NCBI GenBank assembly: GCA_001414485.1
Contig: LLEY01000081.1
Span: 62,001-126,000, forward strand
Length of the DNA: 64,000 nt
Origin: Calycina herbarum
Lineage: Eukaryota; Ascomycota; Leotiomycetes; Helotiales; Pezizellaceae
Reading direction: 5' to 3'
Shown here: positions 46,545 through 59,600 of the stretch, piece by piece
Layout of the letters: every line of letters starts with the position of its first letter
How positions within the stretch are numbered: position 1 is the stretch's first letter
Notes under the pieces: model-generated
Databases searched by the model: none
Told to the model about the DNA's origin: nothing
Seen by the model: only the letters and a program-made list of their open reading frames with translations
Made by a program: the position numbers and the translations under genes

Positions 46545-48344
46545 TTAAAGCTTGATTATTACTCTTTACTTTTGCTGATATCATGTCTGCTATTTTGTTA
46601 GACAAAGACGGTGATAGTAGTATTATAGGTTTGAATATATACCTGGAGTACCTCGACTTATGCTCTCACCAGCAGCTGTGCCTTACTAGTTCTTTTCGCT
46701 TATTACTCCTTTAGGCGCCGGCAGTATTTTAACTAGTATATTACTTGATTTAGTTAGTAAGTAATTTTTAGGATAGTTAAGTTTCTTAGAAATAAACTTA
46801 GATAGCTTCCGGTTGCTAGTGTTCGGTGGTTGGGGAATATAAGGAATAAAGGTAGCTATCTCGAGCGTAGAGTAGATATAAGTAGAGTGCTACTGAAATC
46901 TAATAATTAGATGTAGAAAATAGATAAGAGGAGATAAAGGCTTCTTATATACTTATTCTACTACGTACTTCAGATAGGATTTATAGTTTGTATCTGCTAT
47001 CCTTGCTCTCGCTCCAGCCTCTATGTGACGAACCGCGCTACTACTTAGACACCTAACGAAATCTCAGCATAGCTGAGTTATAGTATTAGTAAATCACAGC
47101 TTTATATCTCGACAGGCAGGAGAGCTTTGGAACCGCTGATAGGTTAAGGGGAACTCCACCTTGAGAGGTCTACCTCGTATCTGTAAGCTGAGTGTCTAGC
47201 GTGTATTCTCTAAAGGCGAATTAGAACGTCTAGATAGGCTCTAAATCGTTATACTATGTAGTTAGTTTTCGGCGGATCTGAGAAGACTTCTTAATAAAAC
47301 AATCATGTTTAAGACGATTACTGTAAGAGGAAAATATTATAGTGAGGAATCTTCTATTTCGTAGGAAAGCGTGTTATTTTAAGACGCCCTACCCTATACT
47401 AACTTAACCAGCCCTTCTCCAACCACTCTAGCCATCTCCTGCGTTGTCTATACCCTGCCTAGACACCAACGAGTACGACCTGTAATATAAGGTCCTGCGA
47501 ATCTTAAACTAGGGGACTATTTGCTAAACATGGGAATCGAGATTATTCTAGACCCTCTCTAAGCGTTTTCCTTCCCTAAAATATCCGCCCGCATGCTAAC
47601 CCTCTCAGGGGTTGCTTGCTCTGTCTTATCCTTGTGTCGCCGCGTAATAAGCTAAGCTGGCTTTCTCCTGCCTTAAGCAGTTACTGTCCGCCGAATGCTG
47701 GCCTAGGGGTTGTGTCACGCCTCTCCCTGGCGAGGAATCTTGTAGGAAGTCTGAAGGATACTAGGCATATAAAGAATTTCGAATTTCAGTAGAGATGTTA
47801 GAGAAGGATGGTGATGCTAAGCCTAGTAACAGCGTTTTGACTTAATCGTAGGCGGACCTTGAGAAAGGGGGAGGCCTTTTCGTAGCTATAGACGCGTTGT
47901 AGAGTGTTAGTGTGGTTGAGATAAGCTAGATCAAGATCTTTGTTAGTTAGTATAAAGCAGATTCCTAGTAAGAACGCTAGCGACGGAGAACTGAGGGGCA
48001 CTTACGAAGGGGCAATGGAGGGGCACCAGGTAATTAGAGGCTGGCCCGGTGAGGGAAATTCGAGGATTAGGACACGTAATACGAATGTCCCATGGAATGA
48101 CGGTAAGGCTGAGATGGTCTTATAGCGAAGGTGGCCTATAGTAGGCGCGTTGGAAAGTTGGGAAGGGGAAGAGATGTTAAGATAGGAAGCAGCACTGGAT
48201 TTATACATGAGGTAGGGACTCAATTGAAGCTAGCAGGGGCCCTGGTAGCAATCGCAAAGCAGCAAGCGCGCTAGAGCAGCAGTGCCGCCAAGCGAGGCGA
48301 TTCCCTGTTCAGGCAATCCCGGTTTCCGGATGCAGAATCACCGA
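46545..48344. other. 1.8 kb without a recognised gene
   Basis: 46545-47390 is RIP-like and AT-rich. 47390-48330 is GC-richer and little mutated. Within it a plus-strand reading near 47797 (MLEKDGDAKPSNSVLT) and one near 48000 (EGHQVIRGWPGEGNSRIRTR) are briefly open but join nothing. TGTCACGCCTCTCCCTGG near 47713 could be an LTR start. Confidence 0.35.
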
Positions 48345-50100
48345 TATGTATATTATTAAACTATTATAAGTAAACTATACTAAAGATAGTAGTTCTATCT
48401 AATTATTTTACTAGTAATTAATATAATAACAAAGGTATATCTTAACTACTTAATTTATATATTTGTTTCCTCTATTTATTTATAGATAAAAAGCTGTTAA
48501 TAGCTTTCTTTTTATACTTAGTTATTCTATAAGAGCGATCTAAAATTTAGAGATAAAGAGTTTATCTCTATTTAAGAGTATTTCTTCTAGTAGTTTATAT
48601 CTTAAAACTACTTCTTTTAAGAATATAAATATTAGTTCCTTAGCTATACTTGATTCTAAATATAGTACTAGAATTATATACTTTATAAGCTGTTTTATAA
48701 TAACTAGGATTAAATCGTATTTAACTTTTATTATTAGATTCTTAGATTTTAGTAATTTAATAATAAAATCCTAAGAGATTGATTTCTAAGGTATTTATAG
48801 TATTAGAGTAGTACTTATCTATCTATAAGATATATAGTAGAAAGCCTTATTCTAGATATAGATATTATACTCTATTATTACTTTCTTAACTATCGTAGAT
48901 AACCGATTAATATAGTAGTATTACTTTATCTACTAGAGAGTTCTATAAACTCTCTAATAACTATATACTAGTACTATATAATATTTCTAAATAAATTCTT
49001 TTATATATAAGTTAGAAACCTAAAGTTTCCTTTTCTTATATCTGTCTTTATAGTTTTATTCTTCTAAAAAACAGTATATATTAATATCCTATTCCTATTC
49101 TAGGTTTCTTTCTTTCTAAAGTATCTAAGGTCGTTCTTTTCCTAAGCGTTCTAGATTTTATTTCTATAGAAGTTAACTTCTCTTAGAACTATAACCTTAT
49201 AAACTATTAGAGCTATATCTCTATTTTCAAGAGCTTTTAAGATTATAATCTTCTTATACTCTTTTTTCTCTTTATATCCGGGTTTCTAGCTAAGAGTATT
49301 AGCTTAAGTGTTTAATATCTTACTTATATAATATATAATAATATTAAATCCTAATAATATTTTAGACTATCTTACTAGTCGTCTAGTCGTAAGTTCTTTT
49401 ATTATTATAAACGTTCTTAAATTCTTATAATTAGTTAAAACTATAACCTAATATATTACTTCTTAAAAGTATATCCTCTAATATTTTAATACTAATACTA
49501 TAGTAAGTAATTCTTTATTAAAGATACTATAGTTCTACTATACTAGATTAAATATTTTAGAGTAGTATATAATAGATATAAGCTTCTCTTTATTATTTAG
49601 TTATAGGTAAATAGTATCTACTACTATATCTAAGGTATCTATTTCTACTATACTAGGTTTATCTATATCGAAATCGTATAAGATAGGTTTCTTAGTAAAC
49701 TTTGCTTTAATCTTCTAAAAAGCATTCTTAGCTTATTTATCCTAAGCGAATATAATAGCTTTCTTAGTTAGTATTATTATTAGTTTAGTAACCTTTATAT
49801 AGTCTTTAATAAATAGATAATAGAAGTTTATAAATCTAAGAAAGAACTATATATCCTTTATATTCCCTAGTAACTTCTAGTTTAGGATGTCTTAGATCTT
49901 TACTAGATCTATTTCTATTTTCTCTAAGCTAATTACCTATACTAGGAAAAGTGTCTAAGTTACTCTAAACTCGTATTTCGAAAGTTTAAGATAAGAATCT
50001 ACTTTAAGTAGTCGACGTAGAACTTCTCTTATATATCCTTTATATTCCTCTACTCTTTCTAAGAAAATTAGAATATTATCTAAATAATATATTACTATTA
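48345..50100 (-). mobile_element. Fragment of a chromovirus 1 family element
   Basis: Aligns with 13137-13580 followed directly by 19038-20252, that is the integrase-to-RT part of chromovirus 1 without chromovirus 2, so it is a separate insertion and shows the empty target (GGTATTTATAGTATTAG). It begins abruptly near 48345 and ends at the pogo element. I could not find its continuation beyond that element. Coding content is minus strand and very degraded. Confidence 0.85.
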
Positions 50101-50199
50101 ACGTGTTTCATAAGCGAGTCGCCTATCTAAGCGAGTTACCTACTTTCCTAGTCGCGTACTATCTACTACTTTTAAATTATAATAGCTTAATACTACAAC

Positions 50200-51860
50200 G
50201 TTTAATTATCTTCTTAAGAAGCTAATATTATTTTAATAACCTAAGGACTTGAAAACAACGCGTTATTAACTAAACGAAGCGTTATAAAGATTTACTAGGT
50301 TTCTTAAAAGACTCTCTTCGACCGACGCGCTAGAAAGCTCTTACGACGCGATTACTAGTCTAATTCGAAAAAGCTTATAAAGCCAGAGGAGGAGGTAATA
50401 GTTAGACATATATTAGAGTTAGATTTATAAGAGTTTTCGTCTATAAGAGATATAGTACGAGATATAGCTAATAATCTACTAAGAGAGTACGATAGAAAGC
50501 CTATAGATAAGAACTAGCTAGATAACTTTATTAAACGTATACCTAAGCTTAAAACTTAATAGAGTCGTTCTTATAATCGTTAGTAAGCTTTAACTAAAGA
50601 TCTACGAGTTATTAGCCTATAGTTTACGTTTATATAGTCTATTAAAGAGAAATATAGTATTTAAGATAAGGATATTTATAACTTTAATAAAAGTAGCTTT
50701 ATAATAGGAGTTATTTCGTTCTAACTAGTTATTATAAGCTTAGAAACGCGTAGGAAGCGAAAGCAAGTTTAGCTAGATAATCGCGAGTAGGTTATAGTTA
50801 TTTAGAGAGTTAACGTAATAGAATAGATAATCTTACTATTTATTATATTCGTAGACAAATATAATAGAACTATTAGAAATTAATCGGAATAATCGGAATT
50901 AGAATTGCCGAGTCTACGTACTAAATAGAATATAATACAGATGTTATTTTAGGATTTAGAATAGCTAGATAGCTTCTAGACTTACTATTATCTAAACCTC
51001 TTATAAATAGCTGCCTTCTCTCTATCGGGAAAGACTAATTTAGTCTTTTCCTTCGTATTAGAGCCTAGTATTCGGATATGTTATTCTATCGAACGTACTT
51101 CTATATACCTCTTTTATAGTAGTATCTGTTTCGTACTATTATAACAAAGTACTTATTTCTTCCTAGTACTAAGATATATATATACTATATAGTTAGGTAA
51201 TTAAGATTAGTAATAATAGCTAGATAAATAATAAGCTTAGAGTTATATAGTTAAAGTATTTTAATAAATATATAAAGGTATAAAGTATAGAAGAATATTA
51301 TTTATTAATTATTAATAGTTATAAAAGCTATAACTTACTTAAATTCTAGTAACTCTATAAAGACTTAAATATTATTACTCTTTATATACCTTTATACTTA
51401 TTATATCTACTATAGCCGCTTAATATAGTCTACTTCTCGCTTTTAAAGCGAGTATATAGAGCTAAGATATTAGACTTAGTATATAATTATATTAATTATA
51501 TTACTAAAGAAACCTTTCTTCTAGTATTTAAAATAGCTTTTTATAAAGCATTTATAAAAGGTAATATCTATACGAGTTTTAAAAGTACTAGGCTAGTCTT
51601 ATATAACCTAGAAGCTATATTATCAAAGCTTGATTTAAGGCTCTATACGCTAATACTAATAATACTAGAAGACACTCTATAAACACCTAAAATACTAAGT
51701 AATATACGTGAAATAATAGCTTAATCAACGCTTATTTAAGATTAGATTCAAAGATATTAAGACTCGTTACCTAGTTCTATTATTTAGTCTCTTAATCAAC
51801 TTAAAAAAGACTCTACTAAGGTAATATATAATATAGTATTAATATATAAGGAAATCACTA
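50200..51860 (+). pseudogene. Pogo/Fot1 transposase (CENP-B HTH plus DDE)
   Basis: These enzymes cut and paste their own element. The left part reads VRDIANNLLREYDRKPIDKN, LDNFIKRIPKLKT and KDIYNFNKSSF, where the first catalytic Asp of the usual YNFDETGF is now Asn. After the solo LTR it continues INSYKSYNLLKF, KDLNIITLYIPLYLLYLL*P and LNIVYFSLLKRVYRAKILDL, then FKIAFYKAFIKGNIYTSFKS and EAILSKLDLRLYT, matching the standard C-terminal order. Frames are disrupted by TAG/TAA codons and the LTR. It is inactive and is the only class II element seen. Confidence 0.85.
50870..51143 (+). mobile_element. Solo LTR, chromovirus 3 family
   Basis: TATAATAG...ACTATTATA with ACAAA at 50865-50869 and 51144-51148. 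Its inner and right parts match 36156-36474 (CTATATACCTCTTTTATAGT, TTTCGTACTATTATA). It is 274 bp against 319, so somewhat diverged or deleted. It lies inside the pogo transposase. Confidence 0.9.
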
Positions 51861-52313
51861 GTCTTCGTAAGATAACTAAGGCTATAACTAAGTGTAAAAG
51901 TTATAAAAGGAAGTATATTAAGAGTTAAGAGATATTAATAGTAGACGAGGTAGCTGATTTAATTACTTCTAAGGAAACTAGCGACTAGAAATAAGATAAA
52001 GAGTCTAGGAAGAGAGTTTATATAGATAGATACTATAGCTGTTATAGTAAAACTAGGTATAATTCTTATACTTATTAGATAGAAATATTTAATATAGAAG
52101 ATAGCGAAAGTTCTAAATAATACTAGATAGCTTTAATAGTTTAAAAACTTTATATAGTATTAAGTATTTTATATCGTAATAATACTAGATTAAAAAAGTA
52201 GACGACTCGCTTATAAAACACGTTATTATAGTTTATATTATTATTATTATTTTAAAATCTAGATTAGAAAGTTAAATAAGATATTAACTTTATAAGATAC
52301 TACTACTAACTAT

Positions 52314-52545
52314 TATTACGATCTATATCTGAAGGCAAAGGTATAAGAGTATATATATATATATTCGAGAATTTAAAGCTATAGTTCTAAGAACGAGAGA
52401 ATGTAGAATATATATCCTACGAAAAAGAGGTATTCCTACTAACTATAAAGAGCTTTTAATCTTATTATAAATCCGTCTAAGCGTTACAGCTCTGACGGTC
52501 ACGTGTAGGACCGAGAATCACGTGTTACAGACCAGCGCTGTAACA
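52314..52545 (-). repeat. 3' LTR of chromovirus 4
   Basis: 232 bp, TATTACGATC...GCTGTAACA; pairs with 63599-63830 without length difference. Contains a TATATATATATAT run and paired GGTCACGTGTAGGACCGAG and CACGTGTTACAG segments. Confidence 0.93.
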
Positions 52546-52734
52546 TTACTCTCTCTTTTAGAAAAAGCTTGTCTATAAGCTTTATATTATAACTAAATCG
52601 TCTGTTAGATAATCGTAATCGTCTATTCTATCTTCCTACGCTTATATCTAGCTTTATAAAGCCCTTAGCAGACCAGCGCGGGCTAGATTAGTAAGGTGAA
52701 AATCGTATAATTTGTATAAGTAACATTTAAAATT

Positions 52735-55700
52735 CGAGGCCGGATACTACTATAGATCAGGGTTATAGCCTAACTATTAAACCCTATATTAGAGCTTTCT
52801 ACGAACTGCTTTTATAGCTAAGACTTCTTCTACTTCCTACTCTTCCTAATCTGTAACCTGTATTAGCAGAGGTGGTTCGTTTACCTGTCTAGGTAACGGA
52901 TCTATAGCGGCCTTATAGAGCAGTAACAGGTAGAATACAGGGTGTATACGAAAGTGGTCTAGTAGTTCGAGCCGGAAAGAGTGTCCTTCGCGGGCTGTAA
53001 TCTAGAACGGACCCTCGTTTTGTCTATCTAGCTTATAGCTCGGCTAGTCTGTCTTCTAATTACGAGTCGATACCTAAACAAAGTCGTCTACGTTAAAGTC
53101 TACCGCTCTTCGAATCCGGTTCGCGGACCTTATATAGTAGTCTTATACTTTACTAACTAATTCCTTTGCTACGGTCTAAGTGTCGTATATTCTCTATACG
53201 AGTGCCTCTACATCGGTCTGGTTAAGCTGTTTATAAACTGTTATAGATTTATCTAGACAGTTCTAATCAAAGGACGTAGTAGCTACGTATCTGTTAATTA
53301 CTTTAAAGAGCGAGAGCCTACCTAGACTCTTATATAGAAGCGTAAGCTAAGCGTAGTCTAGAATAGGGACAAGTTCGCTCCAGTTGTCTTAATAGTAACT
53401 AATAAAAGGCTATAGGCGTTAATTAATCTATTAGTTTATGATTTCGGTTTATCTATTAGTTTATAAGTAGAAAGTAGTAGATAGCTTAAGCTTTATACTA
53501 AGGATTCTATAGAATTTAGACTAGAAAGAAGAAATAAACTATAGTCTATAGTCTAAAACAATACTTTATAGATAGTCGTAGGTTTAATAGATCTATATAA
53601 CGTATATTCGAGCTATATCTTAGGCTATAACTGTCTTTAGATAGGGGATCGAGACCGATTACTTAGTTAGGCGATCTATAACTACTTATAAGGTATTATA
53701 ACCTTGTTTATTAGTAGGGAAAGACTTATAGTCTATAGTAATATACTGCTAGAGACGTTCTAGAACTGGTAACAGGTATAAAAACCTAGGTTTACGGTTA
53801 CGAGGAACTGTAGCACGTTGACAGTCTCTGTAGTTACTAATATAGGTTTCTACAGACGTCTGTAAACCTTTCTACTAGTATCTACAAGCGAGGATAGCTA
53901 CCGTCTTTGTCTGTCTAAGGTGAGCCGTAGATACTTATACGTAAGCCTTATAGATTAGGTCCGTCTATAAGGTGCCTTGATTAGGAACTACGAGTCTCTT
54001 TTACTAAAGAAGTAAGCTGTTCTCTATTATCCAGTTTTAGTACCCGCGGGTAGCTTTCGTTCGGTCGTCTTCTAAGTCTAAAGAGTTACGGTTAGTAGTA
54101 AGTAACTAGTCGACAAGGTTAAGTAAGGGTTCTAAGGTAACTAGGGCTAATGTTATAGGAGGTTCTAATCGAGTAGTAATACGTAGATCTAACTAATCAG
54201 ACGTAAGTAAGGTTTATTATCTTATAGACGCTTTTAGGTCGTTCTATAGGTTAACGTCTTAGTCTCGGCGTATTAGTATATCCGTTTTCTCGTTCTACTT
54301 ACTAGATCGAAATATAATTATAAAATAGAACTCTAATAGAAACTCTGCCTATCTCGCTTACTGCTGGTTCAAGGTTTTAGAGGTTATAAAGTACTCTAAA
54401 GCCTTATAATCGGTAAAGACCTTAATCTAGGAGCTAGTCTAAGTAAGATCTGCTCGCTATTATCTAAAAGAGTGTATAATAGCTAACATCTCCTTATCGT
54501 AGATTTAGTAGTTTAGCTTAGTAAGGTTTATCGTCTTTGAGAAGTAGCTTATAAGTCTCTATAGTTCAGTTTCAGATATACGTTATAATATTATAGCTAT
54601 AACTACTCCGTTAGAAGCGTTAGTCTTAACCATAGTCTCTAAATCGGCTGTAAAGTAGTATAAGAGAGGGGTAGTAACTAAGGCTTCTTTTAACGTATTA
54701 AAAGCCTTCTTATATTCTAAGTCGAACTTAAATAACACTTCCTTACCTATAAGATAGTTTAGTAGACGAGTAATCCGTCTATAATCCTGAATAAAACGTC
54801 GGTAGAAGTTATAAAAACCTAGGAAGGACTAGATACCTTTAATAGTACTAGGATATTTCTAGGAAACGATTGCTGAGATCTTCTCTAGGTCGACTTCGAT
54901 TCTATCTATAGAGATAATAAAACCAAGGTACTTCGTATAAGTAACATAGAACTCTGTCTTCTTAATATCCACTTATAGCCTAGCTTTATAGAGCTGTTCT
55001 AAGATCTTACAGACGTGTTTAACGTATTCGAGCTTATTATTAGAGTATATAAGAATATTATTAAAGTAAGCTATATAAAAGTTATCGAGATATTCTATAA
55101 GAACGCTATTTATATACCTCTAGTACGTAGTAGGACCGTTGGTTAAGCTAAAAGGTAATACCTTATATTTAAACGTGCTATAATAGGTCTAAAAGGTTAT
55201 AAGTTCTTCCGACTCTAGTTCTATATATATATAGTTGAAAGCTTAACAAATGTCGAGCTTTATAAGGATTTTAGTACTAGTGATTCGTGTAAGAGTTTTG
55301 TCGATTAGTAGAAGAGGGTGCTAGTTCTTATAAGTAAGGTTATTAAGTTTCCAGTAGTCGATATAGAGCTATAAGCTTCTATTAGGCTTCTTTACGAATA
55401 GTACTAGAGAGGCGAAAGAGGCGTAGCTAGGAATAATAAACCCTTTATCGAGGTTATTAAGGATATACTGCTTTATAGCTAGAAGTTTCTTAGTCGTTAT
55501 TCTATATAATAGGCTATACGATAGAGTATTCAGACCTATAAGTTCGATCCAGTAGTCGACTTAGTTTCGTAGTAGAGGAAGCTCGTCTAAAGCTCTCTTT
55601 AAAAAGATATCCTTAAAGTCTGTATATTCCTAGCAAACGTTCTATTCTACTAGTTATTCGTCTAAAGCGTAATCTACTAAAGAGAGCTCTATATATAACC

Positions 55701-56306
55701 TATCTATAAGAGTATAGTCGATCTCTTATAAGCTAGTAAAGAAGACTTCGTTATCGCGCTTTTAAAGGTTAAGTTTAAAAGAGGCAGCTCTAATATAATA
55801 GATATTAATAGCGAAGTCTTCCGTAGGTTTACAGATATCTATAAGCGAGCTTATAGCTGCTTTATAGTCTATAACTGAACGTTTTCCTAAGGAGGATTAA
55901 TAACGTTATTAGTAGTTAGGAATAAGAACCTGTATTCTATTCTAAGTAGAGACAAGGTCTTACTAAAAGCTTTTGTCTAGAATTTCCTCGAGAGTAACTA
56001 GTAGCGGGGTTTAGCACTAGTTTCGAGGCAGTATTAAATAGATTAATATAGGTTCCTCTATAGTATTCTAGCGGAGGTCGCGGTTCTCTATATCCTCCTA
56101 AGCCTGGAGGTCTAGTAGAGAGATAGTTATCGATTCCCTAGTAATAGGTATTAAGTAATCGAATCGACGAACTAAGGGAAGGGATTCTAGCTACTTAATC
56201 TTACGGCTACGGACTGCTAACTTTACGTTTACGTCTATAAGCTATTAACAGCCGATAATAATATTATGTCTATCGATATTAGTAATTAGAAAGGGTGTAT
56301 TAGTAA
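52735..56306 (-). pseudogene. Chromovirus 4 pol, degenerate
   Basis: The right edge is in the protease region (TNTPFLITNIDRHNIIIG at about 56310-56250). The RT box at about 55080-55050 reads YFNNILIY where YLDD is expected, so both catalytic Asp are Asn. RNase H and integrase follow to the left, and a chromodomain closes at about 52840-52735 (EVEEVLAIKAVRRKL, then GYNPDL). Stops at former Trp and Gln codons throughout. Gag lies beyond the nested element at 61789-63590. Confidence 0.86.
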
Positions 56307-56311
56307 ACTAT

Positions 56312-56552
56312 TGTCAGGACTTATAGCAAATACTAATGAATTGAACTACAGAGGTGTCTATGTATAAGAAGATTCGATTGTCCTTTCTAAGCCAGAGTCC
56401 TTGTTAACTTATATACTCAGTTAACTTATTCTAGAGGGTTCTACTAAGGGTACTCTCGAAGGTTCTATTACGTCTATGCGTTACCAAGCGAGGTCACGTA
56501 AATGCGTTACTAGAGTACTCTAAGACTTATTCTACGGGTGTAACCCTTGACA
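56312..56552 (-). repeat. 3' LTR of chromovirus 5
   Basis: 241 bp, TGTCAGGAC...TTGACA, canonical TG...CA ends retained. Confidence 0.94.
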
Positions 56553-56639
56553 TTACCTCCCTTCCTGCTCTTAAAGGTAGGTGTCTAGGGCTACTGTGTC
56601 CTCTAACTCAGTAGCAGGTTCCTATGTTAGGTTTGCGTA

Positions 56640-59600
56640 TCCTGTCTATTTAACCTTATACTCGAGTCAAGTATAAGAGCCTTTCTCTAGGAGCTTCTTT
56701 TGCCGTTGACCTAGTATTCTTTTAACTTGCTATTCTATAGTATCGTCTACTAATATTATAGGTGGTTGATCATCGTCTATAATTTAACTAGGCAGCGGGT
56801 CTGTAGCTACTAGCCTTAATAAGTCTATATTAAAGACATTGTAGATACTAGGCAGGGTGTCTAGCCTATATATAGACGGGCTAATAACCTCGATAACTGT
56901 GAACTTGGTGGATCGAGCGTCTAGTTTCTTACTAGCCCTGTCTATCCGTATATTCTATAAGCTTAAGTAAACCTTGTCTCTAACCTTATACGTAGGAGCG
57001 GTTTTCCGTAAACGATTTGCTTAAGTCTCCTAGTCTTGTTATGCCCTTACTATTGATGATTATACCTATTCTACAATAGCTTTAATCTTTGCTACTATTG
57101 CTTCGCTCTTTTAAATTAGTGTTTTTATGTTTATAGGTGCTACGACGTCTATTAAGGGGTCGATAGTCTGTAATAGATAGCCGTAGCTGAGTTAGAAGAG
57201 GCTTATACCCGTTAATGTTGAATCCCGTCTGTTAAAAGCTAGCTATACTACTAGTAGCTAGTTAGTCTAGTCGTCCTAAGCTATATTAATCCACTGCTAT
57301 AGAAGCGTCTCGACTTTAGCATTTGCTCGTTCTATTAACCCGTCAGTTTGTAGATAGAAGGCTATAGAGATCCGTCGTTTAATCTATAAGAAGTTATAAA
57401 GCGTCTTCTATACTTATCTAATGAATTACGGGCCCCTATCAGATACTATTGCTCTTAGTAGTCTATGTAAGCTATAGTGTATAGTAATAAATAAGCGAGC
57501 AAATTCCTCTGATAATATAGTCGAGTTATAAGCTATAAGGAGTACCCCTTTACCTAAACGGTCTGTGAACACTGCTATTATATCAGAGCCTTTACTTATA
57601 GGTAGTGGTCTAATAAAGTCGATAGAGATCTTCTACTATTGCTACTTAGGAATTAGTAATAGACAAAGCAGGCCTTGTTTACGGTCCCTCTAGACCTTAG
57701 TACGTCTATAAACTCTATAGTTATAGACAAACTGCTTAACTATAGTCTATAGGTTTAGCTAGAAGAACTCTCTTAAGACTATTACAATTGTCTCGTTCTT
57801 ACTAGGATAACTCGTAAGTGTAGAATCATAGAGTTCCTATATAATTGCAGTCCGTAGCGGCTCATAGTCGGGGACCCATAGTCTACCTCTAAACTGTAAA
57901 TCACCGTTCTTATTAACTAAGCAGTTAGAGACAGAGACTTTAACTAGAGAAGCGAGGTCTGCTAGAAACACCCTATCTTCTTAGTAGATAGTGTCTATAA
58001 GACGTCTAAAGTCCTTGTCCTATACCTTTCCCTCTTCCTAGAGGTTCCGTAGTTGGTCTATAAACGCTTGCTACGTCGCTACGTCGCTTACTTGATTCCT
58101 CCTGTTTACTAACACTAGTGTTAGCTATATAGTATTTCCTTGAATTATTCTGTCTGGAATTAGTTATACTATCCTATAATTAAGGCGTTTATCTCCCTTC
58201 TCTAGGAGGTCCTGGTCCCTCCTTATTAGTGTATCTAGCAGTCCTCCCTCTTTGCCTAGGCAGTATTAGATAATTAGGTTAAACTTACTAAGTATTAACT
58301 ACTACTATATTTGTCTTTCGGATAGTTTATAGACTATTATAAAGTACTTAAGATTCTTATAATCTATAAGTACTATAAACTACCTAACACTTTTTAACTC
58401 TGCTTTCTATTCCTTAAGACATTGAATAATAGCTAATAACTCTTTATTATATATTAGGTAATTATATTTAGTAGGTGCGTGTTTCTTTAAAAAGAAGGCT
58501 ATAGACTATAAGACGCTATTCTTTACTTAAGAGAGCACGCCTCCTAAGTAATATCTAGAGGAGTCTGTCTCTAGGACTGTCTCGTAATCTAGGTTAAACT
58601 AAGCTAGTACTGGGGCCTCTGTAAAGGCCTGCTTTAACTGTTTGAAGGCTCTATTCGCTTCGTCTGTCTATTAGAAGGATATATCCTTTTTAACGAGTTT
58701 GTAAAGAGGAGTTATAATCTATGAAAAGTCTTTAATAAACCGTCGATAGAAATTCGCAAATCCTAGGAAGCTAAGGACGCCTTTTACTATTGTTAGTGCT
58801 TTCTAATCTATAATAGCCTATATTTTAGCTAGGTCTATCTATAAACCTTTCCCTACTTCTATAATAAACCTAAGGTACTTTGTAGACTATACTTTAAATT
58901 CGTACTTATTAATATTAAGCTATAGCCTAGTATCTTAAAGCCTTTATATTACTTTATAGACATGCTCGCGGTGCTGGTTATAGGTGCTGTCTATAAAGAC
59001 TAAGACATTATTAATATATACTAAGACAAAGTCGTTTAAGAACTCTTGAAGTATATGATTAATATACTGCTAGAAAGTGCTAGGAGTATTTATAAGCCTA
59101 AAAGAGGTAATAAGCTATTTAAAAAGCCTAAAGCGTGTCTAGAAAGCCGTTTTCTACTCGTCTCCCTCCTTAATCTATATCTTATAAAAGGTAGTAATAA
59201 CATCTATTTTTATAAACTACTTAGCTTTCCTAATCTGGTTAAGTGTCTCTTAGATTAAAGGTAAAGGGTAGCGGTCCTTATAGGTTAACTTATTTAGTGC
59301 TCGGTAGTTATAACAGAACTGTAGACCCCCTCCTAGCTTTTGTACGAAAAGTACTAGCGTAGCTACTAGAGAGTTGCTTACTCGAATAAATTCCTTGTCT
59401 AGTAACTCTGTTAGGGTTTTACGGAGTACTAATAGCTTGTCTCGTAACATGTTATAGAGTAGCCCCTAGAGGACTGTTTCTTCTGATCTGTTTTCGGTCT
59501 ATAAGAGCTCGATATTGTGATTAATTCCTTTATAATATACTAGTAACTTGTTTACTTCCTTCCTATTAAATGCTGGATAGAATTCTAGGCTAATCTAGCT

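Larger units (their letters stand above)
50101..52223 (+). mobile_element. Fot1/pogo-type DNA transposon
   Basis: Terminal inverted repeats ACGTGTTTCATAAGCGAGTC (left) and its complement at 52203-52223 agree at 20 of 21 positions, flanked by TA on both sides (50099-50100, 52224-52225), the target used by this superfamily. A decayed transposase lies between, interrupted by a solo LTR at 50870-51143. Without the LTR and its duplication the element is about 1.85 kb, a normal length. Confidence 0.9.

Noticed and set aside
47797..48223. Overlapping short frames on both strands
   Set aside because: None extends, shows a motif or joins a neighbour; likely chance in GC-richer DNA.
59250..59450. A 66-codon frame with clear reverse-transcriptase sequence
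   Set aside because: It is only the longest surviving piece of the chromovirus 5 pol pseudogene.
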